Translations under genes and position numbers: made by a program
Assembly: GCA_919901855.1 (NCBI GenBank)
Contig: CAKKQC010000012.1
Coordinates: 99,035 to 163,034, forward strand
Direction of reading: 5' to 3'
DNA: 64,000 nucleotides
Source: a bacterium
GTDB lineage: Bacteria > Oederibacteriota > CAKKQC01
The notes under the pieces: generated by a model
What the model saw: only the letters and a program-made list of their open reading frames with translations
Told to the model about the DNA's origin: nothing
The model's database searches: none
Shown here: one piece after another, positions 24,031 to 33,710 of the stretch
How the letters are laid out: every line of letters starts with the position of its first letter
How positions within the stretch are numbered: the first letter of the stretch is position 1

Positions 24031-27000
24031 GTGACGCTGGCGCGCGCTAGGGCGGGCGCCCGGGTTTCGCCGGACGGCGAACCCCGGCATCCCGCCGGTG
24101 AAGGCGGCGGTGGACACGCGCTCTGGTGGTGGATCGGCACCCTCCTCGTCACGGCCGTCACGCTCGTCTACTTCCAGCGGTGGGGCCGGCCCTACCTCAA
24201 CGTCGAGAACGAGGGCGAGATTCAGATAAGCCCCGCCGACTACGCGCGCGTCGCCGCCGAGGTGTCGCCGGCGCGGCTCGAGGCCACCGTCAAGACGCTC
24301 GCCGGATTCGGGTCGCGCCTCTCGGGCTCCGCGGGCGCGGACGCGGCCGCCGCGTACCTCAGGGAGGAGATGGTCTCGCTCCTGGGGAAGTCCAACGTCC
24401 GCGAAGAGGACTTCGACATCGACAACCCGTTCGACCTCGGCTGCGAGATGGAGGCGGGGGGGGAGACGTTCCGCGCGCACCCGATGTGGGCACCCCACCT
24501 GCGCACGTACCGGCTCCCGTCCGGCGGCCGCGACCTCGGCTCCGTCGTGCGGCTGAAGCTCTCCGAGGTCCTGCGCGGCGACGGGCGGATGGACGGGGCC
24601 GCGGTGGCCCTGCCGTGGATCGTGGACGCGGATCTGCGCTTGATCGTCCTCGCCGCGTGGCGCGGCGCCAAGTTCGACCGCAAGCTCCGCGACCCGCTGA
24701 CGAAGAGCGAGCTCGCGCTCCTGAAGCGTCTGGCCCCCGGGACCGCCAGAGTCGCCGAGGACGACCGGATGCTCGACATCCTCGCCGAAAAGCACCAGGC
24801 GATCCTGGGGGAGCTCCTGTTCGACCGGCTCGCGGCGGGCGGCGCCCGGAGCCTGCTCGTCCTCGAGCCCGCCGGTACAACAATGCGTGTTGTACCTCAC
24901 AGCTTCGCGGACCGGATCCTCAAGTACCCCTCCAGCCTCCCGCGGTACCTGGTCGGGTCGCGCCACACGGACGCGATCCGGAACGGCGCGGCGGTCCGGG
25001 TGCGCCAGGCCCGCAGCGCGCTCACTCTGGCCTCCGGCGAGGCCCTGCGCGTCTACCCCGTGTGGCCGAACCTCGTGCGGACGGCCTCGACGCCCCGGAG
25101 CGGCATCGAGGGCCGGCTCGTGTGGGCGGGCCGGGCGTCGCTGCCCGAGGTGGCGGGCAAGTCGCTCCAGGGCGCGATCGTGATGGTGGACTTCAACTGC
25201 GGGTTCCAGTGGGTCGGGCTGGTGGACCTGGGTGCGGCCGCCGTGCTCTTCCTCGAGCCGCCCGAGATCATGCGGGGCGAGTCGGAGAACAAGTACCTGT
25301 CCCTGCCCGCGAACATCCCCCGGTTCTGGGTGCCGAGGGCCGACGCCGAGCGCCTGCGCGGGCTCGAGGGGACGACGGCGCGGCTGGACGCCCAGGTCGT
25401 GTGGGAGCGGCGGGTCGGGCGCAACATCGTCGGGGTCTTGAGGGGCACGGGGAAGGCCACGGACTCCGACCCGGTGGTGATCACCGCCCAGTACGACTCG
25501 GTCTCCGTGGTGCCGGATCTGGCGCCCGGCGGGGACCAGGCCTGCGGCGCGGCCGCCGCGCTCGAGCTGATCCGGGTCCTCAAGCGCCACCCCCTCAAGA
25601 AGGACACGCTCTTCGTCCTGACGTCCGCCCACTGCCAGAACCTCAAGGGCTGGGGCGAGTTCCTCGACCGGCACTGGATCCGGCTCGAGAAGAAGAAGAA
25701 GGACCCCGACCGGATCAAGCCGGCGTTCGCCGTCGACCTCGACCTCACGACGCGGACCCGCCGCCTGGCCGTATTCTTCAAGGGGCACCGGCTGGACCAG
25801 AACGAGGGGCCCACCCGGCGCGTCTACTCCACGTTCGGCCGCAACCACGCGCAGGCCGGCGCGGCCGTGGCGGAGGCGCTCGGCTACGGCAAGACCTTCA
25901 TGGCGGACGCCGTGAACGCGGTCTCCGGGCGCACGTGGGACTCGTACATCCCGGGCCCGTTCGCGCTGGCGCAGGAGCTCACGATGAACGCGGGGCTCTA
26001 CGGCATCGCGTATGCGACGCCCGACGACGAGCGGGTCTGGGTCGACACGCCGCACGACAGCCCCGTGCGCATGGACTTCGAGTCGCTGACCCGCCAGGTC
26101 CGCGTCCTCGCGTGCGTCCTCCCGAACCAGCTCAACGTCGGCGCCGCGTTCTCGTCCAGCAACGTCGTGAACTACTGGACGACCCTCAAGGGCCGCGTCG
26201 TCGAGTGGGTCCACCGGGAGTCGTTCCTGCCGGACAAGAGCCTCAACGGCGCGATCGTGTGGAGCCACCACTGGTGGCCGGTCCGGAGCCTCAAGGGCGT
26301 GCGCGGGCACATGTTCACGATGGCGCTCGGGCCCGACCAGGGCGGGGCCAACTTCGAGCTCCGGGGCCTGGGGCATTCGAGCTGGCTGGCGACGCAGTGG
26401 AAGGCGCACACGATCTGCGATCCCTACGAGCTCGACCCCATGGACGGCGCGGTCCGGTACGCGCCGGACCGCGGCCCCGAGGGCTCCCAGCAGTACGTCG
26501 CCGAGACGGACATGGACGAGAAGGTCAAGAACCTGATGCTGGTCGCCTTCCCGTGCCGCTCGCTGCTCATGTTCGACCTCGTGGACCCCCTGCGCTACAC
26601 GGCCCTCCAGCGGATGCAGGTGTACGACGCCCGGACCGATTCCGAGCCGTCGCTCTTCGGGGCCGCCCAGCCGGAGCAGAACTACCTCGTGACCTACGTC
26701 GAGCCGCTGGCCACGGCCTTCGCCCCCGAGGGCACGTCGCTCAAGTTCACATTCTGGGCGGGCGGGTTCCTGGGCAAGCGGTGCGCGCTCGTGAACTCGT
26801 CCGAGAAGCTCCCCGAGGGGGCCGGGTTCGACCTCGAGCGCGTCGACCGCGTGAACTTCACGGCCCGCCAGGTCGCGATCGACATGTGGAGGCTGAACGA
26901 CCACCGGCTGGCGAATCTCCGGACCTACGGCATCGTGAACCACTTCCTCGAGGACTTGCACCGCCAGGCGAAGGAGCGGCTCGACCGGATGCAGGCGGCG

Positions 27001-29175
27001 GTCCGGGTCCGCGACTGGCGGGGGGCGGTGGCCGAGGCCCGGGCGGCCTGGGGCCTGGACGCCCGCGTGTACCCTGCCGTCGAGCAGTCCGCGGCCGACG
27101 TCGTCCACAGCGCCGTCCTGTACCTGGCCCTGCTCGTGCCCTTCGCGTTCCTGGCCGAGCGCCTGTTCTTCGCGTTCAATAACGTCACCAAGCAGGTGGC
27201 CGGCGCGCTCGGGGTCTTCCTCGGCATGTTCGGCATCCTCTGGTTCGTCCACCCGGCCTTCCGGATCGCGCTCACGCCCATCATGATCCTGCTCGCCTTC
27301 ATCATCCTGGCGCTGTCCGTGGTGGTGTCCGGGATCATCGCGTCCCGGTTCTTCGACTTCCTGCGCCGCGAGCGCGAGTCGCTCCAGGGCGTCCACGAGG
27401 CCGACGTCTCCAAGATCAGCGTGGCCATCGCCGCCTTCCTGCTCGGGGTGTCGAACATGCGCAAGCGGCCGTTGCGGACCGCTCTCACCTGCCTGACCCT
27501 CGTCGTCCTCACGTTCGCCGTCCTCTCGCTCACGAGCGTCCAGCAGGCCGTGAAACAGCGCAAGTACTCGATCGGGAAGACCGCGCCCTACGAGGGCCTC
27601 CTGTTCCGGCAGACGACGTGGGCCGCGCTGGCCGAGCCTGCGTTGAAGTACCTCGAGACCGAGCTTGCGAGCGTGGCGGTCCCGGTCCCGCGGGCCTGGT
27701 ACGTCAGTTACGCCGCCGACCGCCAGAACGCGGTCGAGCTCTCAAACGGGGACCGCGCCCGCGCGACCGCGGTGGCCGCGCTCGGGCTGACCTCCGCGGA
27801 GGCCGGGGTGTCCGGCATCACCTCGACCGTGGTCGCGGGGCGCTGGATCGCGAAGGGGGAGACGCGCGTGTGCCTCCTGCCGCGCCAGCTCGCGGCGACG
27901 CTCTACATCGGGGCGGGGGACCTGGGGACCGCGCAGGTCACGATCTTCGGGGTGCCGTTCACGGTCATCGGCCTCTTCGATCCTCGCAGGTTCGGCAAGC
28001 TCCGGGACCTCGACGACGAAGAGCTTTCCCCCGTGAACTTCGAGGCGACCGAGAAGAAGCGGGCGTCCCAGAACGTGACGTCGATGCAGCGGGAGGGCCA
28101 GCTTCCCCAGAAGTACGACCACCACGACGCGGGCCAGATCGTGATCCTGCCGTTCGACGACCTCATGCGGCTCAACGGCCGGCTGGCCTCGATCGCCGTG
28201 CCCCTGCCCCGCCCGCTGGACCTCAAGCACGCGATCGACCGCCTCCTGTCGCGGCTGGGCATCCTGGTCTACGTCGGGCTGAACCACAAGACCTACGCCT
28301 ACAGCGCCATCGGCGACACGCCGACGGAGGGCCTCGGCAACCTCGTCGCGCCCGTGGCCATCGCCGTCCTCATCGTGCTCTCGACCATGCTCGGCGCGGT
28401 GCAGGAGCGCCGGCGCGAGATCGCCGTGTTCTCATCCGTCGGGCTTTCGCCGACGCACGTGGCCGTGCTCTTCCTGGCCGAGTCGTTCGTCTTCGCGATC
28501 ATCGGGGTCGTGATCGGGTACCTGCTGGGGCAGATGTTTTCCCACCTCGTCGTCTCGGGGCTGGTTCTCCAGGGCCTCAACGTAAACTACTCCTCGGGGT
28601 CCGCGATCCTGTCCGTCGTGATCGTCATGGGCGTCGTCCTCCTGTCGACGCTCTACCCGGCGTACATGGCCTCGCGGCTGGCGCGGCCGTCCTCGATCGG
28701 CGGGTTCGTGCTCCCGCCGCTCGTCGGCGACAAGGTCTCCCTGCAACTGCCGTTCTCGTTCAACGCCCGGGACGCGGAGGCCGTGTGCGCGTTCCTGGCC
28801 GAGTTCTTCGACGCGCACGCCGAGGCGTCGGCGGGCGAGTTCTCCTCCGGGCTGATCCGCCTCGAGCGAATGGGTCCCGACTGCATCCTCGGGGTCCGCG
28901 TGTGGCTCGCGCCATACGACTTCGGCGTGAGCCAGGACATCCGGTTCACGACCCGCGAGGGGATCGGGGACGAGTCCTCGGCGACGATGGAGATCACGCG
29001 GTTGTCGGGCGACCAGGCCTCGTGGCGGCGCGTCAACAACCGGTTCCTGAAGACGATCCGCAAGCAGTTCCTGATCTGGCGCGCCCTGGGCGAGGTCGCG
29101 CGCATCGGTTATCAGAAGGAGGCCCGGCGGATGACCGCCCGGGCGAAGGAGGTCGCGCATGCCCCCGAAGCCTGA
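24031..29175 (+). CDS. Giant permease: degenerate M28 peptidase ectodomain fused to FtsX-type permease
   Basis: About 1714 residues from the GTG at 24031, preceded by GGGAGGA. One N-terminal helix is followed by ~950 extracytoplasmic residues with an M28/PA-like peptidase fold. The zinc ligands are damaged: the usual A-H-Y-D reads AQYDSV (Q487), and the Glu-Glu pair is replaced by H534-C535, while GGDQACG and VDLDL keep their Asp. A four-helix FtsX/MacB permease follows, with FtsX pieces VGVSNMRKRPLRT-like near residue 1145 and QERRREIAVFSSVGLSPTH near 1460. The ATPase would be the one at 32227. Repeat copy 4 lies in the N-terminal tail. Confidence 0.75.
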   Translation: MTLARARAGARVSPDGEPRHPAGEGGGGHALWWWIGTLLVTAVTLVYFQRWGRPYLNVENEGEIQISPADYARVAAEVSPARLEATVKTLAGFGSRLSGSAGADAAAAYLREEMVSLLGKSNVREEDFDIDNPFDLGCEMEAGGETFRAHPMWAPHLRTYRLPSGGRDLGSVVRLKLSEVLRGDGRMDGAAVALPWIVDADLRLIVLAAWRGAKFDRKLRDPLTKSELALLKRLAPGTARVAEDDRMLDILAEKHQAILGELLFDRLAAGGARSLLVLEPAGTTMRVVPHSFADRILKYPSSLPRYLVGSRHTDAIRNGAAVRVRQARSALTLASGEALRVYPVWPNLVRTASTPRSGIEGRLVWAGRASLPEVAGKSLQGAIVMVDFNCGFQWVGLVDLGAAAVLFLEPPEIMRGESENKYLSLPANIPRFWVPRADAERLRGLEGTTARLDAQVVWERRVGRNIVGVLRGTGKATDSDPVVITAQYDSVSVVPDLAPGGDQACGAAAALELIRVLKRHPLKKDTLFVLTSAHCQNLKGWGEFLDRHWIRLEKKKKDPDRIKPAFAVDLDLTTRTRRLAVFFKGHRLDQNEGPTRRVYSTFGRNHAQAGAAVAEALGYGKTFMADAVNAVSGRTWDSYIPGPFALAQELTMNAGLYGIAYATPDDERVWVDTPHDSPVRMDFESLTRQVRVLACVLPNQLNVGAAFSSSNVVNYWTTLKGRVVEWVHRESFLPDKSLNGAIVWSHHWWPVRSLKGVRGHMFTMALGPDQGGANFELRGLGHSSWLATQWKAHTICDPYELDPMDGAVRYAPDRGPEGSQQYVAETDMDEKVKNLMLVAFPCRSLLMFDLVDPLRYTALQRMQVYDARTDSEPSLFGAAQPEQNYLVTYVEPLATAFAPEGTSLKFTFWAGGFLGKRCALVNSSEKLPEGAGFDLERVDRVNFTARQVAIDMWRLNDHRLANLRTYGIVNHFLEDLHRQAKERLDRMQAAVRVRDWRGAVAEARAAWGLDARVYPAVEQSAADVVHSAVLYLALLVPFAFLAERLFFAFNNVTKQVAGALGVFLGMFGILWFVHPAFRIALTPIMILLAFIILALSVVVSGIIASRFFDFLRRERESLQGVHEADVSKISVAIAAFLLGVSNMRKRPLRTALTCLTLVVLTFAVLSLTSVQQAVKQRKYSIGKTAPYEGLLFRQTTWAALAEPALKYLETELASVAVPVPRAWYVSYAADRQNAVELSNGDRARATAVAALGLTSAEAGVSGITSTVVAGRWIAKGETRVCLLPRQLAATLYIGAGDLGTAQVTIFGVPFTVIGLFDPRRFGKLRDLDDEELSPVNFEATEKKRASQNVTSMQREGQLPQKYDHHDAGQIVILPFDDLMRLNGRLASIAVPLPRPLDLKHAIDRLLSRLGILVYVGLNHKTYAYSAIGDTPTEGLGNLVAPVAIAVLIVLSTMLGAVQERRREIAVFSSVGLSPTHVAVLFLAESFVFAIIGVVIGYLLGQMFSHLVVSGLVLQGLNVNYSSGSAILSVVIVMGVVLLSTLYPAYMASRLARPSSIGGFVLPPLVGDKVSLQLPFSFNARDAEAVCAFLAEFFDAHAEASAGEFSSGLIRLERMGPDCILGVRVWLAPYDFGVSQDIRFTTREGIGDESSATMEITRLSGDQASWRRVNNRFLKTIRKQFLIWRALGEVARIGYQKEARRMTARAKEVAHAPEA
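24054..24085. repeat. Palindromic repeat family A, copy 4 (inside a coding sequence)
   Basis: Main hairpin 24062-24085: GGGTTTCGCC / GGCGAACCCC with a GGAC loop and one mismatch. It is preceded by a GGGCGCCC-type small palindrome. It is in the orientation of copy 1 and sits in the cytoplasmic N-terminal tail of the giant permease. Confidence 0.6.
24874..24896. repeat. Perfect 9-bp hairpin inside a coding sequence
   Basis: GGTACAACA and TGTTGTACC pair around a 5-base loop. The stretch is AT-richer than its surroundings and encodes AGTTMRVVPH in the pseudo-peptidase domain. It could be a small insertion; only this copy was seen. Confidence 0.35.
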
Positions 29176-31141
29176 ACCGGAGGGCGAGTACGTCGACGCA
29201 TTCGACTGGAAGACCGTAGTCGGGGCGTTCTTCGTCGGACTCGTCATGATGCCCGCGGCCATCTACGTCTCCCTGTTCGCGGGCCAGGGCCTCGACCAGG
29301 CCGCGATCTGGGTCACGATCATCCTCTTCGCCGAGCTGGCGCGCCGGTCGGTCAGCGCGCTCAAGAAGCAGGAGATGTACCTGCTCTACTACGTGGCCGC
29401 CGGGCTGTCGGGCGGCGGCGTCTTCGCCGGGCTCGTCTGGAACCAGTTCCTGCGCCAGTCCCGCGAGGCCGCGGCGTTCGGGGTGGCGCAGAACATGCCC
29501 ACCTGGGCGGCGCCGCTGGCGGATTCGCCCGCCCTGCTCGAGCGCAAGCTGTGGCACCCCGACTGGCTGCCCGCGATCGGGCTCGTGCTCGTGGGCCAGG
29601 TCCTCTCGCGGTTCAACTGGTTCGGGATCGGGTACGCGCTCTTCCGGCTCACCTCCGACGTCGAGCGGCTGCCGTTCCCGATGGCCACCGTCGCGGCCGA
29701 GGGCGCCGTCGCCCTCGCGGAGTCCCCGGAGAAGAAGGAGAGCTGGCGCTGGCGGGTCTTCTCGATCGGGAGCATGCTGGGCCTGGGTTTCGGAATGGTC
29801 TACGTCGGGATCCCGGCGATCACGTACCTGATCTTCGCCTCGCCGCTCGCGCTGCTCCCGATCCCGTGGAAGGACTTCACCCCGGCGCTCCAGAACATAC
29901 TGCCGGCGACGCCCCTCGCGATCTCGTTCGACCTGGGGTCCGTCCTCTGGGGGATGGTCGTGCCCTTCTGGGCCGTGGTCGGCACGTTCGTCATGAGCGT
30001 GGTCTCGACGCTGGTCGCGAACCCGATCCTCTACAATCTCGGGTTCTTCCCGACGTGGCGCAAGGGCATGAGCGTCCTGGACACCCAGTTCGCGACATCC
30101 TTCGACTTCTGGCTCCCCGTCGGCTTCGGGGTGGCGCTCGCGGTCGCCGGCGTCGGCGTCTGGCAGCTCGTCCGGATGCTCAAGCGCAAGGAGGCCGCCG
30201 TCATGGCGGCCGACATGGAACTGCTCCTGGGCAAGGAGGGGATCCTGCGGTTCGGCAAGCCCCAGACCGGCCCGCGCGTGATCCCCAAGGGCCGCGGCGA
30301 CTTCCCGGTCTGGATCGCGATCGCGATGTTCCTCGTCTCGACGGCCGGGTACGTCTGGGTCTGCCACATCCTGGTGCCGCGGTTCCCGCTCTGGATCCTG
30401 ATCTTCTTCGGGTTCATCTGGACCCCGATCACGTCGTATATCTCGGCGCGCATGATCGGGCTCACGGGCAACGGGGTCTGGTTCCCGTACGTCAAGGAAG
30501 GGTCGTTCGTGCTCTCCGGCTACAAGGGCGTGGACATCTGGTTCGCGCCGATCCCGCTCAACGACTTCGGGGGCGTGGCCGCGTTCTTCAAGCAGCTCGA
30601 GCTGACGAAGACGAAGTTCACGTCGATCATCAAGGCCGAGATTCTCATGTTCCCGATCAGCATCGGGTTCAGCTTCCTGTTCTGGGCCTTCATCTGGCAC
30701 CTGACCACGATCCCGTCGTACGCGTTCCCGTTCGCGAACAAGGTCTGGCCGTTCAACGCCCGCACCAGCAGCCTGTGGATGACCGCGACGAGCGAGGGCC
30801 GGGCGTGGCTCCTCGAGGCCCTGCTGAAGCCGAACTGGATCGGTGTCGGGTTCGGGTTCGGGTGGGTCCTCTACTGGATCGTGGACATCATGAAGTGGCC
30901 GATCTTCCTGTTCTACGGCGCCGTCGGCGGGATCAACAACCAGATCGGCGGCTGGCCCATGCTGTCCATGATCGGGGCGCTGCTGGGCAAGTTCTGGCTG
31001 GCGCCGCGGTACGGCGAGGAGCGCTGGTACCGGTGGGTGCCCGTGCTGTGCGCCGGGTTCGCGTGCGGCATGGGGCTCGTCTCGATGCTCGCGGTGGGAA
31101 TCACGATCGTCCAAGGGACGGTTGTGACTAAGCCTTTCTAG
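29159..31141 (+). CDS. OPT-like oligopeptide transporter family protein
   Basis: A 660-residue polytopic protein with about 14 membrane segments. Motifs such as FPMATVAAEGAVALAES, FFGFIWTPITSYISARMIG and GGINNQIGGWPML suit the OPT superfamily, whose members move oligopeptides or metal chelates. It overlaps the giant permease gene by 17 bases, and its stop overlaps the start of the PilZ-FtsX gene, so it is embedded in the ABC operon. A link to peptides would agree with the peptidase-like domain next door, but that is inference. Confidence 0.7.
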   Translation: MPPKPEPEGEYVDAFDWKTVVGAFFVGLVMMPAAIYVSLFAGQGLDQAAIWVTIILFAELARRSVSALKKQEMYLLYYVAAGLSGGGVFAGLVWNQFLRQSREAAAFGVAQNMPTWAAPLADSPALLERKLWHPDWLPAIGLVLVGQVLSRFNWFGIGYALFRLTSDVERLPFPMATVAAEGAVALAESPEKKESWRWRVFSIGSMLGLGFGMVYVGIPAITYLIFASPLALLPIPWKDFTPALQNILPATPLAISFDLGSVLWGMVVPFWAVVGTFVMSVVSTLVANPILYNLGFFPTWRKGMSVLDTQFATSFDFWLPVGFGVALAVAGVGVWQLVRMLKRKEAAVMAADMELLLGKEGILRFGKPQTGPRVIPKGRGDFPVWIAIAMFLVSTAGYVWVCHILVPRFPLWILIFFGFIWTPITSYISARMIGLTGNGVWFPYVKEGSFVLSGYKGVDIWFAPIPLNDFGGVAAFFKQLELTKTKFTSIIKAEILMFPISIGFSFLFWAFIWHLTTIPSYAFPFANKVWPFNARTSSLWMTATSEGRAWLLEALLKPNWIGVGFGFGWVLYWIVDIMKWPIFLFYGAVGGINNQIGGWPMLSMIGALLGKFWLAPRYGEERWYRWVPVLCAGFACGMGLVSMLAVGITIVQGTVVTKPF

Positions 31142-32199
31142 TGGCTGCCAGGGCTCCCTCCCGGAACCGGCGGATTGCGCCGGCGCTGCGGCACGTGCCG
31201 GCGCCGTACAACGGCCCCGAGCGCCGCGCCAACGGCCGGTACTCGCTCACGCTCCACGGGCGCGGGACCTTCCTCTCCGTGCCCACGCGCTGGCTCCACG
31301 AGAAGGAGGCCTTCGAGGTCGTGGCCGAGGACGTGAGCCTCGGCGGCATGCAGGTCCACTTCAACGAGCCCGTGCGGGCCGGCGACGCCGTGCGGCTCAA
31401 GTTCACGGTGCCCGGGCGCGGCGCGATCGAGCTCGACACGGTCGTGCGCTGGGTGCACCGCGAGCCGGGCAGCCGGCTCGCCGACACCTCCGCCGGGCTC
31501 GCGTTCAACGACGACGCGCCGCACAAGGACATCGAGGCCCTCCTGCACGCGTCGGACTACAGCCGGGGCGGGGCCTCTTCCGGGACCGGCGGCGTGACCG
31601 CGATGACGCGCCAGGTCAACCTGCCCCTGCGCCGGGCGATCGAGATCAGCATCAGGAGCCTGCGCATCCGCACCACGCGCACGCTCGCGACCTCGGCCGT
31701 GGTCATGTTCGCGATCTGGTTCCTGACGCTCATGCTCTGCTCGGGGCCCGTGAGCGCGGCCCTCGAGATCGGCGAGATCATCACGAAGGAGAGCCGGGCC
31801 CAGGACCTCTGGGTCGTGATCGTGTCCATGCTCGTGGCCGTGGTCGGGATCACGAACACGCTCCACATGTCGGTGGCCGAGCGCTACCGCGAGATCGGGA
31901 CGATGAAGTGCCTGGGCGCGCTCGACCGGTTCGTGGTCGAGCTGTTCCTGCTCGAGTCGCTCGCGCTCGGCGCCGTCGGCTCCGTCGCGGGCGCGTTCTG
32001 CGGCATGGTCCACGCGATCTATCCCTGGCTCACGCGGGCCAAGGAGCTCGACCACGTCGCCCTGCCGGTCAAGGCCCTGCTCGAGAACTTCGGGTTGGGC
32101 GTCGCCGCGGGCCTCGCGCTCACGATTCTGGGCTCCCTGTACCCGGCCTTCCGGGCGGCGCGCATGGCGCCGGCGGAAGCCATGCGGACCGAAGTCTGA
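31141..32199 (+). CDS. PilZ domain fused to FtsX-type ABC permease
   Basis: A 352-residue fusion. Residues ~25-125 form a PilZ domain with both c-di-GMP motifs: RxxxR (R29 and R33 in ERRANGRY) and DxSxxG (D64, S66, G69 in EDVSLGGM). Residues ~170-352 are a compact four-helix FtsX permease with SVAERYREIGTMKCLGALDR and the closing LYPAFRAARMAPAEAMRTEV, and only a very short external loop between helices 1 and 2. The start is a GTG overlapping the previous stop. It is the probable second permease subunit of the complex. Binding of c-di-GMP is inferred from the motifs. Confidence 0.8.
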   Translation: MAARAPSRNRRIAPALRHVPAPYNGPERRANGRYSLTLHGRGTFLSVPTRWLHEKEAFEVVAEDVSLGGMQVHFNEPVRAGDAVRLKFTVPGRGAIELDTVVRWVHREPGSRLADTSAGLAFNDDAPHKDIEALLHASDYSRGGASSGTGGVTAMTRQVNLPLRRAIEISIRSLRIRTTRTLATSAVVMFAIWFLTLMLCSGPVSAALEIGEIITKESRAQDLWVVIVSMLVAVVGITNTLHMSVAERYREIGTMKCLGALDRFVVELFLLESLALGAVGSVAGAFCGMVHAIYPWLTRAKELDHVALPVKALLENFGLGVAAGLALTILGSLYPAFRAARMAPAEAMRTEV

Positions 32200-32210
32200 T
32201 GAACACTATG

Positions 32211-32220
32211 AAGGAGGTGA
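32211..32220 (+). promoter_or_regulatory. Strong ribosome binding site of the ATPase gene
   Basis: AAGGAGGTGA, 6 bases before the GTG at 32227. It is a near-perfect anti-SD complement and decides that start. Confidence 0.7.
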
Positions 32221-32226
32221 TTTCCA

Positions 32227-32997
<771 letters not shown>

Positions 32998-33020
32998 TCT
33001 TCTCTCTCCGTTCCGTCGCC

Positions 33021-33050
33021 ACGGGGCTTCCGCACCTGCGGAAGCCCCGT
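33021..33050 (+). terminator. Hairpin terminator after the ABC module
   Basis: Arms ACGGGGCTTCCGC and GCGGAAGCCCCGT, 13 bp perfect with a 4-base loop, 23 bases after the ATPase stop. Only two T follow, so termination may be imperfect or factor-assisted. It also faces the convergent toxin gene. Confidence 0.75.
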
Positions 33051-33057
33051 TCGCGAT

Positions 33058-33342
33058 TCAGTATGCGTCCTTGCGCGGTCGGATCGTGAGGAGCGAGACG
33101 ACGTGCGCGGCGTCGTCAATCGCGTAGAAGAGTCTCCAACTTCCGAGCCGGTACCTCCACGTGTCCGGTACGATACCTTTCAGCTTCTTGATCCCCGGCC
33201 CATAATGCGGCTGTGCTGAGAGACGGGGGTAGATGCGGTCACGGAGCGTCTCCTCGAGGCGCTCACGCAAGCCGGGAGGGGTGATCCGTCCAAAGACGTC
33301 CTCGAATCGGGACGTCTCGAAGATCCGGTAGCCTTCTGGCAT
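33058..33342 (-). CDS. ParE/RelE-type toxin
   Basis: A 94-residue protein. [17 protein letters not shown] near residues 60-77 is the beta-sheet core of RelE/ParE-superfamily toxins. It is encoded 6 bases after its antitoxin gene on the minus strand and ends 7 bases beyond the ABC terminator hairpin. Whether it poisons gyrase or cleaves mRNA cannot be told from sequence alone. Confidence 0.8.
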   Translation of the reverse strand: MPEGYRIFETSRFEDVFGRITPPGLRERLEETLRDRIYPRLSAQPHYGPGIKKLKGIVPDTWRYRLGSWRLFYAIDDAAHVVSLLTIRPRKDAY

Positions 33343-33348
33343 GGTTGG

Positions 33349-33594
33349 TCAGGCGACGAGCCGGCCATGGCGCTTCTTGGCGGCGCGATGACCCGCCCGG
33401 ATGTCCGCCATGAGTTTGCGGTCCGACAGGATCTCGCGCATCTCGGCGGGGGAGGCGTAGACCACCTCGTCCTTGAGGCGGCGCTTGGCCGCGGTCTCGA
33501 TCAGGTTCGCGATCGATCGGTTGTCGGCCTGCGCCCGCGACCGGAACAGCTCGTAGTCGGCGTCGCTCAACCTCAGTGTGATCGTTTTGGGCAT
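33349..33594 (-). CDS. Antitoxin, ribbon-helix-helix-like
   Basis: An 81-residue protein opening MPKTITLRLSDADYELF, a ribbon-helix-helix type DNA-binding start, followed by a basic helix region and a charged tail for toxin binding. The ATG at 33594 is chosen because GGAGGGG lies 5 bases upstream on the minus strand; a TAGAAT box precedes it by about 34 bases. It is the first gene of the pair, as is typical. Confidence 0.7.
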   Translation of the reverse strand: MPKTITLRLSDADYELFRSRAQADNRSIANLIETAAKRRLKDEVVYASPAEMREILSDRKLMADIRAGHRAAKKRHGRLVA

Positions 33595-33674
33595 CCCGTC
33601 CCCTCCTGCTTCACTTTGCTTCCTTTTCATTCTACGGCTCGCCGTTTCCCGCCGCAACCCCGCGGTCAGGACGC

Positions 33675-33703
33675 TTGACGGGCCTCGCCGCCTTGCCAAT
33701 AAT
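33675..33703 (+). promoter_or_regulatory. Promoter of the SdpI-like gene
   Basis: TTGACG (33675-33680), a 17-base spacer, then AATAAT (33698-33703). The ATG at 33711 follows 7 bases later, so the transcript would be leaderless and would start at 33711 rather than 33702. Confidence 0.5.
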
Positions 33704-33710
33704 GGCGGAC

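Noticed and set aside
23845..27396. Very long minus-strand open frame (over 1100 codons) opposite the giant permease; similar ones at 3544-6414, 11239-13686 and 21888-23912
   Set aside because: They lie exactly opposite well-recognised genes, have compositions dominated by Arg, Pro, Gly and His, and contain no domain; they result from GC-rich third codon positions.
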